Shown piece by piece: positions 1 through 8,166 of a DNA stretch of 64,000 nt. Numbering within the stretch: position 1 is the first letter of the stretch; every line of letters starts with the position of its first letter. The stretch is from JALONO01 sp038209965 (GTDB taxonomy: Bacteria > Bacteroidota > Bacteroidia > Cytophagales > Thermoflexibacteraceae): assembly GCA_038209965.1 (NCBI GenBank), contig JBBQXF010000008.1, forward strand, positions 8,330 to 72,329. The letters run 5' to 3'. Under the pieces are notes generated by a model. That model was not told the origin of the DNA. It was given only the letters and a program-made list of their open reading frames with translations, and searched no databases. Position numbers and translations under genes: made by a program.

Positions 1-309
1 CCTAGCCTCGATATAACCCGGTGGCATCTCGTGTGCGCGATGCCAAAAAATCGGTTTTTGCCAATCAGCATGGCAAAAGCATTGAAAATCAATTAAATAA
101 ATGCTGGCAATCGCCTAAATTACTTTGCTTTTAGAAATTTTATTGCCAAAACAAATTCTCGGGATAAAATCGACTCACCGGGTGGTGGCGGCCATTCCTG
201 CCAAGCACCCAACAATGGGCTACCCCGGTGGGCCGAGCGCAAGGTTGTTTTTTTGCACTAATTCCGCTAGGTTTACACTCCTACTCAGTTTCACCAACCA
301 TTCCCCAAC
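1..309. other. Gene-poor stretch at the window start with a small hairpin
   Basis: I see no convincing gene here. A hairpin is formed by TTTTGCCA (56-63) and TGGCAAAA (71-78) with a 7-nt loop. It is followed directly by AAGCATTGAAAATCAATTA (77-95), a 19-nt string that recurs exactly at 39552-39570. The rest is presumably the upstream region of the gene starting at 310. Confidence 0.5.
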
Positions 310-621
310 ATGAAAACCCTTATTGTGCTGTTTAACCTCCGGGCTGGCGTATCGGCCACCGAATATGAAACGTGGGCCAACGCGGTGGACATTCCGACCG
401 TCAAAGCCTTGAAATCGATTACCGACTTTAAATTGTACAAGTCGCAACTCCTGTTTGGATCGGAGGCTACCCCGCCCTACCAGTATTTCGAAATCATTGA
501 CATCCACGACATGGATACCTTCGGGGCCGAAGCGGGCACCGCTACCATGCAGCGGGTGGCTGGCGAGTTTCAGCAGTTTGCCGATGGCCCACTGTTCGTT
601 CTCACCGAGCGCTGCGGCTAG
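310..621 (+). CDS. HapK-like (REDY-like) small alpha/beta-barrel protein
   Basis: A 103-residue protein that resembles the REDY/HapK family of small dimeric alpha+beta barrel proteins, first named from prodigiosin-type biosynthesis but widespread outside it. Recognisable family stretches are the N-terminal TLIVLFNLRAGV, the central PPYQYFEIIDIHDMD, and the C-terminal MQRVAGEFQQFADGP before the terminal strand. There is no signal peptide or membrane segment, so it is cytosolic. The ATG at 310 gives the usual family length. It lies 75 bp upstream of a short-chain dehydrogenase and a proline racemase-family gene in the same direction, which suggests one small operon. The biochemical role is not known. 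A binding or auxiliary role towards the neighbouring enzymes' substrate is inference. Confidence 0.75.
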   Translation: MKTLIVLFNLRAGVSATEYETWANAVDIPTVKALKSITDFKLYKSQLLFGSEATPPYQYFEIIDIHDMDTFGAEAGTATMQRVAGEFQQFADGPLFVLTERCG

Positions 622-695
622 GTAGCGTCGGGCGATCCGCAAATTGTTCGCCCATTTTGGATTATTTATCTGATCGTTTTTTTATCCAATTCCTC

Positions 696-1529
696 ATGGA
701 AAAACTAGCCCCTAAAACTGTCATTGTCACCGGGTCGGGACGGCCGCTGGGCATCGGTGAAGCCATTATTTACCGTTTTGCCGACGAAGGCCACAATGTG
801 GTCGTGTCCGATTTGGGCCAAAGCCAAGGCCCCGACTTCCCAGCCGATGCCATTGGTTCCACGCAAGAAATGGAGGTCATTGCGGCCGAGGCCCGGCGGC
901 GCGGTGGCCAAGCCATTGTGGTTCCTTGCGATGTGCGCCAAGCTGGCCAAGTGGAAAACTTGGTAGCCCAAGCCGTGGCAGCTTTTGGCGGTCTTGACGT
1001 TTTTGTGAACAATGCTGGCGTGGGCTATCTCATGCAGTTGGTCACCGAAATGGACGAGGACAAATGGGATGCCGTGCTGGATGTAAACCTCAAGGGCGCA
1101 TTTTTGGGCACCAAATACGCCGCCCGGCAACTGGTGGCCCAGGGCAGGGGCGGCCGCATCATCAACATTGCTTCCCAAGCGGCCAAGTCGGGGTTTCCCT
1201 TCGCAGCCGCCTACACATCGTCCAAACATGGGCTGGTGGGCCTCACCCGTGCCACGGCCATCGAACTGGGCAAACATGGGATTACGGTCAATGCGCTGTG
1301 CCCCAACCACATCACCACGGGCTTGGGCGACTGGCAGAACAAATTTTTCTCCGAAAAGCTGGGGCTTACCCATGCGCAATACCTCGACCGGATGCGGGCC
1401 AACATTCCGCTGGGCCGCCCCGGTTTGGTCGAAGACATTGCCAAAGCCTGTGCCTTTTTGGCCTCCGATCAAGCGGCCTACATTACGGGCGAAGCCATGA
1501 ATGTGAGTGGTGGCGAAGAAATGCACTGA
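696..1529 (+). CDS. Short-chain dehydrogenase/reductase (SDR family)
   Basis: A 277-residue classical SDR, an NAD(P)-dependent oxidoreductase with a single Rossmann fold. The cofactor motif TGSGRPLGIG is at residues 12-21 and NNAG at 105-108. The catalytic set is Asn131, Ser160 (in NIAS), Tyr173 and Lys177 (YTSSK). The C-terminal substrate loop after PNHITTG is long, followed by the usual ITGEAMNVSGG end. I chose the ATG at 696, because an in-frame TTG at 657 would add 13 residues the family does not have. The stop is 14 bp before the next start, so it is probably co-transcribed with the hydroxyproline-epimerase-like gene. The substrate cannot be read from the sequence; a hydroxy-acid or polyol is likely. 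Confidence 0.88.
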   Translation: MEKLAPKTVIVTGSGRPLGIGEAIIYRFADEGHNVVVSDLGQSQGPDFPADAIGSTQEMEVIAAEARRRGGQAIVVPCDVRQAGQVENLVAQAVAAFGGLDVFVNNAGVGYLMQLVTEMDEDKWDAVLDVNLKGAFLGTKYAARQLVAQGRGGRIINIASQAAKSGFPFAAAYTSSKHGLVGLTRATAIELGKHGITVNALCPNHITTGLGDWQNKFFSEKLGLTHAQYLDRMRANIPLGRPGLVEDIAKACAFLASDQAAYITGEAMNVSGGEEMH

Positions 1530-1543
1530 CCTGATTTGACCAA

Positions 1544-2545
1544 ATGGCAACCAAAACCTTTTTCTGCATCGATGCCCACACCTGCGGCAACCCGGTCCGG
1601 GTGGTAGCTGGCGGCGGCCCGCATTTGGTGGGCGATAGCATGAGCGCGCGCCGTCAGCATTTCCTGCACGACTACGACTGGATCCGCCGGGGCCTCATGT
1701 TCGAGCCACGCGGCCATGACATGATGAGCGGCAGCATCCTCTACCCACCCACCGACCCGGCCAATGATGTCGGTATTTTGTTCATCGAGACCAGTGGTTG
1801 CCTGCCCATGTGCGGGCACGGCACCATCGGCACCGTCACGGTGGCCATTGAGCACGGGCTGGTCACGCCAAGAACGCCCGGGGTACTGCGGCTCGAAGTA
1901 CCAGCGGGCCTGGTGCTGGCCGAATATACGCAGGTCGGCCAGCGCGTCAAATCCGTCAAGGTCACCAATGTGCCTTCTTTTTTGGCGGCGGAAAGCATCA
2001 GCGTGCACTGTGCCGACTTGGGGGAATTGACATTGGACGTAGCCTATGGCGGAAATTTTTACGGAATTATCGATCCCCAGCCCCGTTTTCGGGGTTTGGA
2101 ACACTACCGGGCCGAGCAATTGATCGCTTGGGCGCGAGAAATCCGGGCCAAGGTAAATGAAACCCACTCGTTTGTCCATCCCGAAAATCCCACCATCCAA
2201 GGGTTGAGCCACCTCCAGTGGACCGGGGCGGTGCTGGATCCCACTTCAACGGCCCGCAATGCCGTGTTTTATGGTGAAAAAGCGATTGACCGCTCGCCGT
2301 GCGGCACGGGAACCTCGGCCCGTATGGCGCAATGGTACGCGCAGGGAAAGCTCCGGTTCGGCGATTTATTTATCCATGAGAGCATCATCGGATCCAAGTT
2401 CACGGGCCGGATCGAGGCCCAAACCACCGTGGGTGGGCTACCGGCCATTGTGCCCAGTATCGAGGGCTGGGCCATTGTCCACGGCCTCAACCAGATTTTT
2501 CTGGACGATGAAGATCCTTATGTGCATGGTTTTCAGGTCATTTGA
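1544..2545 (+). CDS. Proline racemase-family enzyme, probably 4-hydroxyproline 2-epimerase
   Basis: 333 residues, the typical size of the proline racemase superfamily. Both catalytic cysteines are present: Cys90 in MCGHGTIG and Cys253 in DRSPCGTGTSA, with the paired Asp249. Having two cysteines argues for a racemase/epimerase (two-base 1,1-proton transfer) and against trans-3-hydroxyproline dehydratase, which has Thr at the second site. 4-Hydroxyproline 2-epimerases start the trans-4-hydroxyproline degradation route. No other gene of that route (D-hydroxyproline oxidase, dehydratase, ketoglutarate-semialdehyde dehydrogenase) is visible next to it, so the physiological substrate stays open. 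The gene overlaps the oppositely oriented comEC by 8 bp at its 3' end. Confidence 0.85.
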   Translation: MATKTFFCIDAHTCGNPVRVVAGGGPHLVGDSMSARRQHFLHDYDWIRRGLMFEPRGHDMMSGSILYPPTDPANDVGILFIETSGCLPMCGHGTIGTVTVAIEHGLVTPRTPGVLRLEVPAGLVLAEYTQVGQRVKSVKVTNVPSFLAAESISVHCADLGELTLDVAYGGNFYGIIDPQPRFRGLEHYRAEQLIAWAREIRAKVNETHSFVHPENPTIQGLSHLQWTGAVLDPTSTARNAVFYGEKAIDRSPCGTGTSARMAQWYAQGKLRFGDLFIHESIIGSKFTGRIEAQTTVGGLPAIVPSIEGWAIVHGLNQIFLDDEDPYVHGFQVI

Positions 2546-4670
2546 GTTGGGCGGACGACAAATCTGCCCCAAAAGCCCCGGCCAATGGCACCGCGTGGCA
2601 AGCGATCCCAGCCGCTTGGGCTTCGGTGGCCAATTGCTGGGCCACGTAGCGGCTGCACGAAGCATCCACCACCAACTGCTTAAATTGCAAGCCGCGCAGT
2701 TGAGTCAAGCGGCGTACTGCATTTTGGCTGATGATCAAAAAATCGCAGGCGGGCAATTGGGTAAAAGCTGGGCGGCGGGACAGCACCAATATCTTTTTCC
2801 CGTGCCGGATCAGCAGCCGGTAGCCGGTCCCCTCGGCCAAGGCCAATACATCGGGGACGGGGCTTCCCCCACTGGCAAAGTGGATGCCCCCGAGCGACAG
2901 CCCCGCCTGCACCAGATCGTTCTCAATATTGAATTTAAGTTGCTGCTTATCGAGCAGCAGGGCTGAGTCGGCCAGCAAAACCCCGGCCCCGGCACTGCGA
3001 AAAGCCAAGTTGGTTTGGCGGTTGGTGTGGTAAATGCTGAAAGCCCGTTGCTGCGCCTGTTGCTGATAATCAATGAGTCGCCAAGCCGATAACACCAATG
3101 CGCAGGCCAGCCCGGCCCGCAACCACGCCAAATTGGCCGTGTGGAACAGGGCCAACAAGCACCCGATCAGGGCGTAGAGCAGCCACATTTCGGGCGCGGA
3201 GAGGTGCAGCCCGTCCCACAGTGCGCCCGGTAGTGCTTCGATCCACCCCGCCACTTGGTTCAGCAATGCGATGGTTGATTTCAGCAGCCAGCCCAAAATC
3301 GTTCCCAAATAAGGCAGCCAACTGAATCCAAGCAGGGCAATGCCCAGCCACAGTCCGACCGTGCCCAAGAAAATGATGGGCGGATTGGCCAGCAAAAAGT
3401 AGTTGGGAAACTGGTGGAAATAGTATAAACTGAGCGGGAAAGTGGCCAGTTGGGCGGCCAGCGACAGCGCAAGGGCTTGCCAAATCCAGTCTCCCACGCG
3501 GGTGGGCACCGTCAGCCAGCGATAAATTCGGCTGTACAAATACAAAATCCCTAGTACGGCCAAATAAGACAACTGAAATCCGACATCCCACAACATAAAT
3601 GGCTCAAAAATGAGCAACAGGAAAGCTGAAATGGCCAAATTATTATACTTATTGGTGTTCTTGCCCCAAGTTTGGGCCAAGATCATGATGGTGAACATCA
3701 CCACGGCCCGCAGCACCGAGGCCGACAGCCCGGTGACAAACGCATAGGCCCACAGAAAAACCAACGACACCAGGGCAATCACAATTTTGGGCCGGCTCTT
3801 GGCCGGGAACCGATCAAACAGCCAAGCAAACAACAAGAAAATGAGCCCAACGTGCATCCCTGACACGGCCAAAACGTGCATAGTCCCGGTGGCAGTGTAA
3901 ACTTCGGTGATTTCATTGTCCAGGCCATCCTTTACGCCCAGCACCAAGGCCGAAGCAATGCCCGCCTCCGCCGGGGAAGCCACATACTGGTGCAGTTGGG
4001 CACTGCACCAGTCTTTGGCCGCAATGGACAGGGCCATAATTTGCCAGTCGGGATCATGGCCCAGCCATTTGACCTGCGCGGGCCGGACATAATGCTGGTG
4101 ATAAACTTGTTGATTGGCCAAGTAGGATCGGTAGTCAAAAGCGTGGGGGTTCATGGGCGGGGCCACTGGCTGCGGGCTGCCCGCCAACAGCAGTACATCG
4201 CCGTAGTGGGGGCGTTGCTGGCCCGAGTCGGCCTTGGCCAAGTAGAGGACCACCTTGCCCCGGGCCGGCTGCCAACTTTCGCCGTTGTATATTTCATTGA
4301 CTGCCACCGTGGCCGAAAAAGTACGCGGTTTTTCGCGGGGGTCGGCCACTATCTTGGCCCGGTAATAGCGCACGGTGTCGGTCAATAGCGACAGATGCCG
4401 TGGATAGTGTCGTTCGGTGTGCGCATGGGTGAGGGCAGCCCCGCCCAGGGCGATTGTGCTGAGCGCGAATGCCCCAAAAGCAGTCCGATAGATTCGGCGG
4501 AATTCCTTGGGCAAACCCAGCCACGCCAGCAAATAGGTGCCCAGTGCGATCCCAAAAATGGCTAGCCAACCCGCAAAATCCGGCCAAACGCGGCTGGCAC
4601 CCACAATCCCCGCGATCAAGGCGAGGGTAAACCGTACAAAAGCAAAAGCGGTCCAGTAAAAAGTGGGCAT
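2538..4670 (-). CDS. comEC: ComEC/Rec2-family competence protein
   Basis: A 710-residue polytopic membrane protein with the ComEC layout: N-terminal hydrophobic segments, an extracytoplasmic OB-like DUF4131 region (about residues 100-230), then the competence domain with ATGTMHVLAVSGMHVGL near residue 270 and many further membrane helices to about 520. The family forms the inner-membrane channel for single-stranded DNA uptake. The last ~150 residues are in the place of the metallo-beta-lactamase-like domain, but I see no HxHxDH metal motif. That domain is therefore degenerate, as it is in many Bacteroidota ComEC proteins. The gene stands alone, convergent with the epimerase gene (8-bp overlap). 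Its upstream region holds the GTCCGTG palindromic repeats. Confidence 0.9.
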   Translation of the reverse strand: MPTFYWTAFAFVRFTLALIAGIVGASRVWPDFAGWLAIFGIALGTYLLAWLGLPKEFRRIYRTAFGAFALSTIALGGAALTHAHTERHYPRHLSLLTDTVRYYRAKIVADPREKPRTFSATVAVNEIYNGESWQPARGKVVLYLAKADSGQQRPHYGDVLLLAGSPQPVAPPMNPHAFDYRSYLANQQVYHQHYVRPAQVKWLGHDPDWQIMALSIAAKDWCSAQLHQYVASPAEAGIASALVLGVKDGLDNEITEVYTATGTMHVLAVSGMHVGLIFLLFAWLFDRFPAKSRPKIVIALVSLVFLWAYAFVTGLSASVLRAVVMFTIMILAQTWGKNTNKYNNLAISAFLLLIFEPFMLWDVGFQLSYLAVLGILYLYSRIYRWLTVPTRVGDWIWQALALSLAAQLATFPLSLYYFHQFPNYFLLANPPIIFLGTVGLWLGIALLGFSWLPYLGTILGWLLKSTIALLNQVAGWIEALPGALWDGLHLSAPEMWLLYALIGCLLALFHTANLAWLRAGLACALVLSAWRLIDYQQQAQQRAFSIYHTNRQTNLAFRSAGAGVLLADSALLLDKQQLKFNIENDLVQAGLSLGGIHFASGGSPVPDVLALAEGTGYRLLIRHGKKILVLSRRPAFTQLPACDFLIISQNAVRRLTQLRGLQFKQLVVDASCSRYVAQQLATEAQAAGIACHAVPLAGAFGADLSSAQLK

Positions 4671-4766
4671 ACCGAGGGTTGGTTGGCAGTATCCCCTGAA
4701 ATTACCTGTACTGTGGGGATCTGATTGGTAAAATTACTGCTTTTACGCATAAAACCAGCCGCCGTT

Positions 4767-4818
4767 GTCCGTGTCTCACGGACGATCACGGACGATCGCC
4801 CGCCCGCCGTTGTCCGTG
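4767..4818. repeat. Intergenic palindromic repeat, copies 1 and 2
   Basis: GTCCGTG (4767-4773), spacer TCT and CACGGAC (4777-4783) form a perfect 7-bp hairpin inside the longer string GCCGTTGTCCGTG...CACGGACGAT. A further CACGGAC arm lies at 4787-4793, and a half copy (GCCGTTGTCCGTG, 4806-4818) without its right arm follows. The same palindrome occurs at 10036-10052 and, imperfectly, at 60176-60192. It looks like a REP-type element. It lies between the 3' end of the PLD/J gene and the start of comEC. Confidence 0.7.
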
Positions 4819-4836
4819 CCCCGCTGGGGGCAGCTT

Positions 4837-6030
4837 TCAGGGCTGGGCCGGTGCGTTTCCGCTGGCCATTTTTTCCATCGCCTGGCGCAGTTGCCCGGTC
4901 TCGGCGCGCAACCGGACTTCTTCTTGGGCGAAAAAAGCCTCCCAGTCGGGCGATTGGGCAATGAGATAGTTGTTTTGCAATTTGAGTGCTGCCAGTTGGC
5001 GGAGCAGGTCGTCACGGCGGCGGGCCAGTGCCTCGGCCATCTGTTCCAGTCGGTCAAGATTGTCGGGCAGGCGGTCGGCGTTGGCCAGGCCATTCTCGAG
5101 CCTGTCCAACAGATCTTGCAGGGCGGCTTGGTCTTGGGCCTGGTAGGCGGCGTTGGTCTCGGCCATCAGGTCGTTGGCCCGTTGGTACAGCTCGGGGTCG
5201 TTTACGTACCTATCGGGGTGGATTTTCTTGACAATTTTCCTGAACAGGTCGCGCAGGTGCTGGGCGGCCTCTTCACCCAGTCCGGGGCGCGGCGGCGCGG
5301 CCGCCTCGGCTTCGGCGCTGTACTGTTCAAACTGGCGGCGGGCCTGCTCGGCGGTGGTCTGGTCGGCCCTTTTTTGAGTGCGCTGGGCCTGCTGCTCGGC
5401 CAGTTGGGCTTTATATCCGGCAATCTCGCGCAGCAGTTGGCCCAGCCGGGCCCAGTAGGCTTGCTCGAACCGGCGAATGAGGCCCTGCACATCCGACGTT
5501 TCGGCTTGCAGCGCGGCCACCTCGGCCTCCAGCAGTTCGATCCGCCATTTGTAATGGTCATAGAGCGGTGACCGCACCAGGCCATGTTCCAGTACTTGCC
5601 CCAGTTGCTCGGCCAGTGACTTAAAAGTGTCGCTGTATTGTTTGGCAAAAACCGTGTCGTTTTGCAGCACGATGATGTTTTCTTGGTTGAGCTCGGCCTT
5701 CCTTGTCCAGTTGAAGGAGCCGGTAATGGTTGTGTGGCCATCGATCACGCAGAACTTGTGGTGCATGAGCGGCGCAAACTCGCCCACTTTGGGGTGCAGC
5801 ATCACTTGCACGCCCCGCCCGCGCAGTGCGCCCACGGGACAATAGGCGGCGTTGATGCCGTCTTCGTTGATGATGACCGCCACCCGGCAGCCGCGCACGG
5901 CACAGTTGGCCAGCGCATCGGTGAGCTGCGGGTGGGTGAGCCAGGCCACTGCCACCAGCACCTCCCGCTGGGCTGTGGCCAGCAGGAGGGCGATGGTTTC
6001 GGCGATGTTGGAAAAATAGGGGTTGAGCAT
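4837..6030 (-). CDS. Phospholipase-D-like nuclease with coiled coil and C-terminal J-like domain
   Basis: 397 residues. The first ~150 are a single PLD-type catalytic module: the HxKxxxxD motif is His90, Lys92 and Asp97 in MHHKFCVID, followed by GSFNWT at 104-109. That is the arrangement of homodimeric PLD nucleases and helicase-associated PLD proteins. Residues ~160-240 are a charged, Gln/Glu/Arg-rich probable coiled coil. Residues ~255-300 resemble a J domain: a KKI-HPD-R core with HPD at 271-273 and helices on either side. A second helical coil runs to the end. The gene diverges from the vWA-PP2C-kinase operon with 242 bp between the two starts, which suggests shared control. The known family role is phosphodiester hydrolysis, often of nucleic acid. 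Use as the effector of the signalling triad is inference. Confidence 0.75.
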   Translation of the reverse strand: MLNPYFSNIAETIALLLATAQREVLVAVAWLTHPQLTDALANCAVRGCRVAVIINEDGINAAYCPVGALRGRGVQVMLHPKVGEFAPLMHHKFCVIDGHTTITGSFNWTRKAELNQENIIVLQNDTVFAKQYSDTFKSLAEQLGQVLEHGLVRSPLYDHYKWRIELLEAEVAALQAETSDVQGLIRRFEQAYWARLGQLLREIAGYKAQLAEQQAQRTQKRADQTTAEQARRQFEQYSAEAEAAAPPRPGLGEEAAQHLRDLFRKIVKKIHPDRYVNDPELYQRANDLMAETNAAYQAQDQAALQDLLDRLENGLANADRLPDNLDRLEQMAEALARRRDDLLRQLAALKLQNNYLIAQSPDWEAFFAQEEVRLRAETGQLRQAMEKMASGNAPAQP

Positions 6031-6033
6031 GGG

Positions 6034-6126
6034 TCAAAATTGGGGAAGGCCCGCTTGGGTGCGCAAGGTTTCCGGGGCCTGCCGCGCCCGCTTGCGCCCC
6101 TCCCGGGGAATTGTGATCGTTTTCAT
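6034..6126 (-). CDS. Possible 30-residue basic leader ORF upstream of the PLD/J gene
   Basis: An ATG at 6126 opens a 30-codon frame rich in Arg and Lys (begins MKTITIPREGRKRARQ). It ends with TGA at 6034-6036, three nucleotides and in the same frame before the ATG of the PLD/J gene. A TAGATTTG -7-like box lies at 6145-6152 on this strand, so the frame would sit near the 5' end of the mRNA. It could be a translated leader coupled to the nuclease, a small protein, or the relic of a longer N terminus cut by a nonsense codon. There is no family recognition. Confidence 0.3.
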   Translation of the reverse strand: MKTITIPREGRKRARQAPETLRTQAGLPQF

Positions 6127-6144
6127 GGTAGCGTGTGTGCCTCG

Positions 6145-6152
6145 CAAATCTA
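6145..6152 (-). promoter_or_regulatory. -7 promoter box for the PLD/J gene
   Basis: TAGATTTG on the minus strand fits the Bacteroidota -7 consensus TAnnTTTG. A start of transcription near 6138 would give a leader of about 108 nt before the ATG at 6030, containing the 30-codon frame. I do not see a clear -33 element. Confidence 0.4.
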
Positions 6153-6272
6153 CCCAAAGTCGGCCAAAAGCCCAAGCCCCAGTTTTTTTTGCCGCCCCCC
6201 GGGGGAATATTTGCGGCGGCGGCGACATTTATCAGAAAAAACCGTTAATTTTTCGGCAAATCCATTTGAGCC

Positions 6273-7214
6273 ATGAGCCAGATTCTTCCAACCAACCCGG
6301 CCATTGGCCAGGCGGTGAGCCAAGCCCTCGGCGGCACGGGCCTCGGCCTGTCCGCCAAGGCCCAGTACATCGCCGAGATTTCGCGCATGAACCCCACGGC
6401 CTTTGTGTTCCTGATCGACCAGTCGGGGTCGATGGGCAACTCCTTGCAGTTCAATGGCAAGGCGATGACCCGTGCCCAGGCCGCTGCCATTGTGGTCAAC
6501 GATACCCTGATGAACATGACAATGGAATGCATTAAAGCAGGTGAGGTGCGGCATTATTTCGATGTGGCCGTGATTGGCTACGGGCAGCAGCCCACCGCCG
6601 GTTTTGTCTGGGAGGGCCAGTTGCAAGGGTGCCAATGGGTAAGCAGCACCAAGCTGGATCAAAACGTGGCCTTTAAACTCACGAAACCCGTGCTCACGGG
6701 CAGAGGGGAGCTAAGGGAACTGCCTATCTCTGCCTGGTTTTCACCCATACATGCCGGGCACACCCCCATGAAAAGTGCGCTACAAATGGCTACTGATCTA
6801 CTGCGCGAGTGGATAGCCCGGCATCCCGGTGCTTATCCGCCATCGGTGATAAATATTACCGATGGCGAGGCCACCGATGCCACCCACGACAAACTGTTGG
6901 ACGCTGCCCTACAACTGCGCAACCTGCACACTACCGACGGCAAGGTGCTGCTGTTCAATTGCCATGTTTCGGGCGCGGGCGGCGGCTCTATCGCATTTCC
7001 CGTACAGAAACAGCAACTGCCCGACAACCACTACGCCCACCTGCTGTTTGATATGTCGAGCGACCTACCGGTGCAATACAACCGGCAGATCGCTGAGTGG
7101 CGCAACGAAGATTTGCAGACCTATACGGCCATGATGTTTAATGCTGAGATGAAAGACTTGTTCAAGTTGGTCGACATCGGCACGCGCACCGCACTTTCAC
7201 AAGCCGCCAACTGA
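6273..7214 (+). CDS. TerY-like von Willebrand factor A (vWA) domain protein
   Basis: 313 residues made up almost entirely of one vWA domain. The metal-ion-dependent adhesion site (MIDAS) is complete: DQSGSM with Asp49, Ser51 and Ser53, Thr164 in AGHTPM, and Asp197 in NITDGEA. No signal peptide or transmembrane helix is present, so it is an intracellular vWA protein of the TerY sort, a metal-dependent scaffold. It is the first gene of a tight operon: the PP2C gene follows one base after its stop, and the kinase overlaps that. vWA + PP2C + kinase is the known 'TerY-P' triad linked to Ter-type stress systems. In this triad the vWA protein is thought to be a phosphorylation target or scaffold. 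The region is visibly richer in G+C than its flanks. Confidence 0.85.
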   Translation: MSQILPTNPAIGQAVSQALGGTGLGLSAKAQYIAEISRMNPTAFVFLIDQSGSMGNSLQFNGKAMTRAQAAAIVVNDTLMNMTMECIKAGEVRHYFDVAVIGYGQQPTAGFVWEGQLQGCQWVSSTKLDQNVAFKLTKPVLTGRGELRELPISAWFSPIHAGHTPMKSALQMATDLLREWIARHPGAYPPSVINITDGEATDATHDKLLDAALQLRNLHTTDGKVLLFNCHVSGAGGGSIAFPVQKQQLPDNHYAHLLFDMSSDLPVQYNRQIAEWRNEDLQTYTAMMFNAEMKDLFKLVDIGTRTALSQAAN

Positions 7215-7215
7215 G

Positions 7216-8166
7216 ATGCGGATTTTTGTCAAGGGGCAGGTAAGCCCCAAGCCCCACCGCGAGCTACTGCCCTCGGGCAGGTTGTCGCCCACCGAAGACG
7301 TAATCTGCCTGTTTCCGCGCCGGGCCGCCCTTTCCGACGGCGCGGGCGGCACGGGAGTGTATGCCGATTTATGGGCGCAGCAATTGGCCCACACATTGCC
7401 CGAACATCCATTTACCGACAATGAAGCCCTCTGGCAATACGTACAACGACAGGAAGCGCCTTTTTTACAAAAAGTAGAACCATTGGCCGCCACCCACGCC
7501 CTCACCAACTACAAGCTGTGGATCGAGGGCAGTTCCGCCACGCTGGCCGCCCTGTGGTGGCGGCCCTTGTCCGGGCGCATGGTGGCCGAGTGGGTGAGCT
7601 ACGGCGATTCGGCGGTGATGATCTACGAGCCGCGCCTCCACCGCCTGCACCTGCAGCCCTACCTGCAGCCACCAGACCAATTTTTGCGCAACCCCCACTT
7701 GCTCAACTGGAACGGTACCGGGCTGCCCCCCAGTGCGTTTTGCCGCAGCGAAAAACCCTTGCCCCTGGATGGCAAAATCGTGTGGCTGGCCTCCGATGCC
7801 CTGGCCCAGCACCTCTACTGGCTCTACCTCAGCACCACGCCCCCGGGCCAGGCCCTGCTCAGTTCGCTGCTGCCGCGCTATCCCGAGGCCGCCCCGCTGG
7901 TAGCGGCACTACTGACCTACAGCAAACACCACCGCTTTGACCAGCACCTTGCCCAACTGAAAATAGCCCTGCAAAGCCCGGAAACTTTTCAACGCTTCTG
8001 CCACCAACTGCACCAACAGGAACTGCTGCGCAGAGACGATTACGCCCTGGTGTGGGTGGAGCAGGCAAAAACCCAGCAAACCAAAAAGCCAAAAGCAAAC
8101 CAAAAAGCCAAAAGCAAACCATTCCCCCATGCTGCCCACCCCCGCCGAGTACAAACTGGCCTTTGA
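7216..8166 (+). CDS. PP2C-family serine/threonine phosphatase of the TerY-P triad
   Basis: 316 residues with divergent PP2C motifs in the right order: an acidic pair near the N terminus (Glu27-Asp28), LSDGAGG with the metal-binding Asp at 41, GSSATLAAL, WVSYGDSAVMIY, LASDALAQ, and the terminal metal site RDDYALVWV. These are Mg/Mn-dependent phosphatases that reverse Ser/Thr phosphorylation. The last ~35 residues are a Lys/Gln-rich low-complexity tail (repeats of KKPKANQKAKSK). The gene starts one base after the vWA stop, and its tail overlaps the kinase start by 38 bp, so translation is coupled. It most likely opposes the adjacent kinase. Confidence 0.82.
   Translation: MRIFVKGQVSPKPHRELLPSGRLSPTEDVICLFPRRAALSDGAGGTGVYADLWAQQLAHTLPEHPFTDNEALWQYVQRQEAPFLQKVEPLAATHALTNYKLWIEGSSATLAALWWRPLSGRMVAEWVSYGDSAVMIYEPRLHRLHLQPYLQPPDQFLRNPHLLNWNGTGLPPSAFCRSEKPLPLDGKIVWLASDALAQHLYWLYLSTTPPGQALLSSLLPRYPEAAPLVAALLTYSKHHRFDQHLAQLKIALQSPETFQRFCHQLHQQELLRRDDYALVWVEQAKTQQTKKPKANQKAKSKPFPHAAHPRRVQTGL

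Noticed and set aside
705..1550. 281-codon minus-strand frame opposite the SDR gene
   Set aside because: It is the complement of a clear SDR gene, with no family motif of its own.
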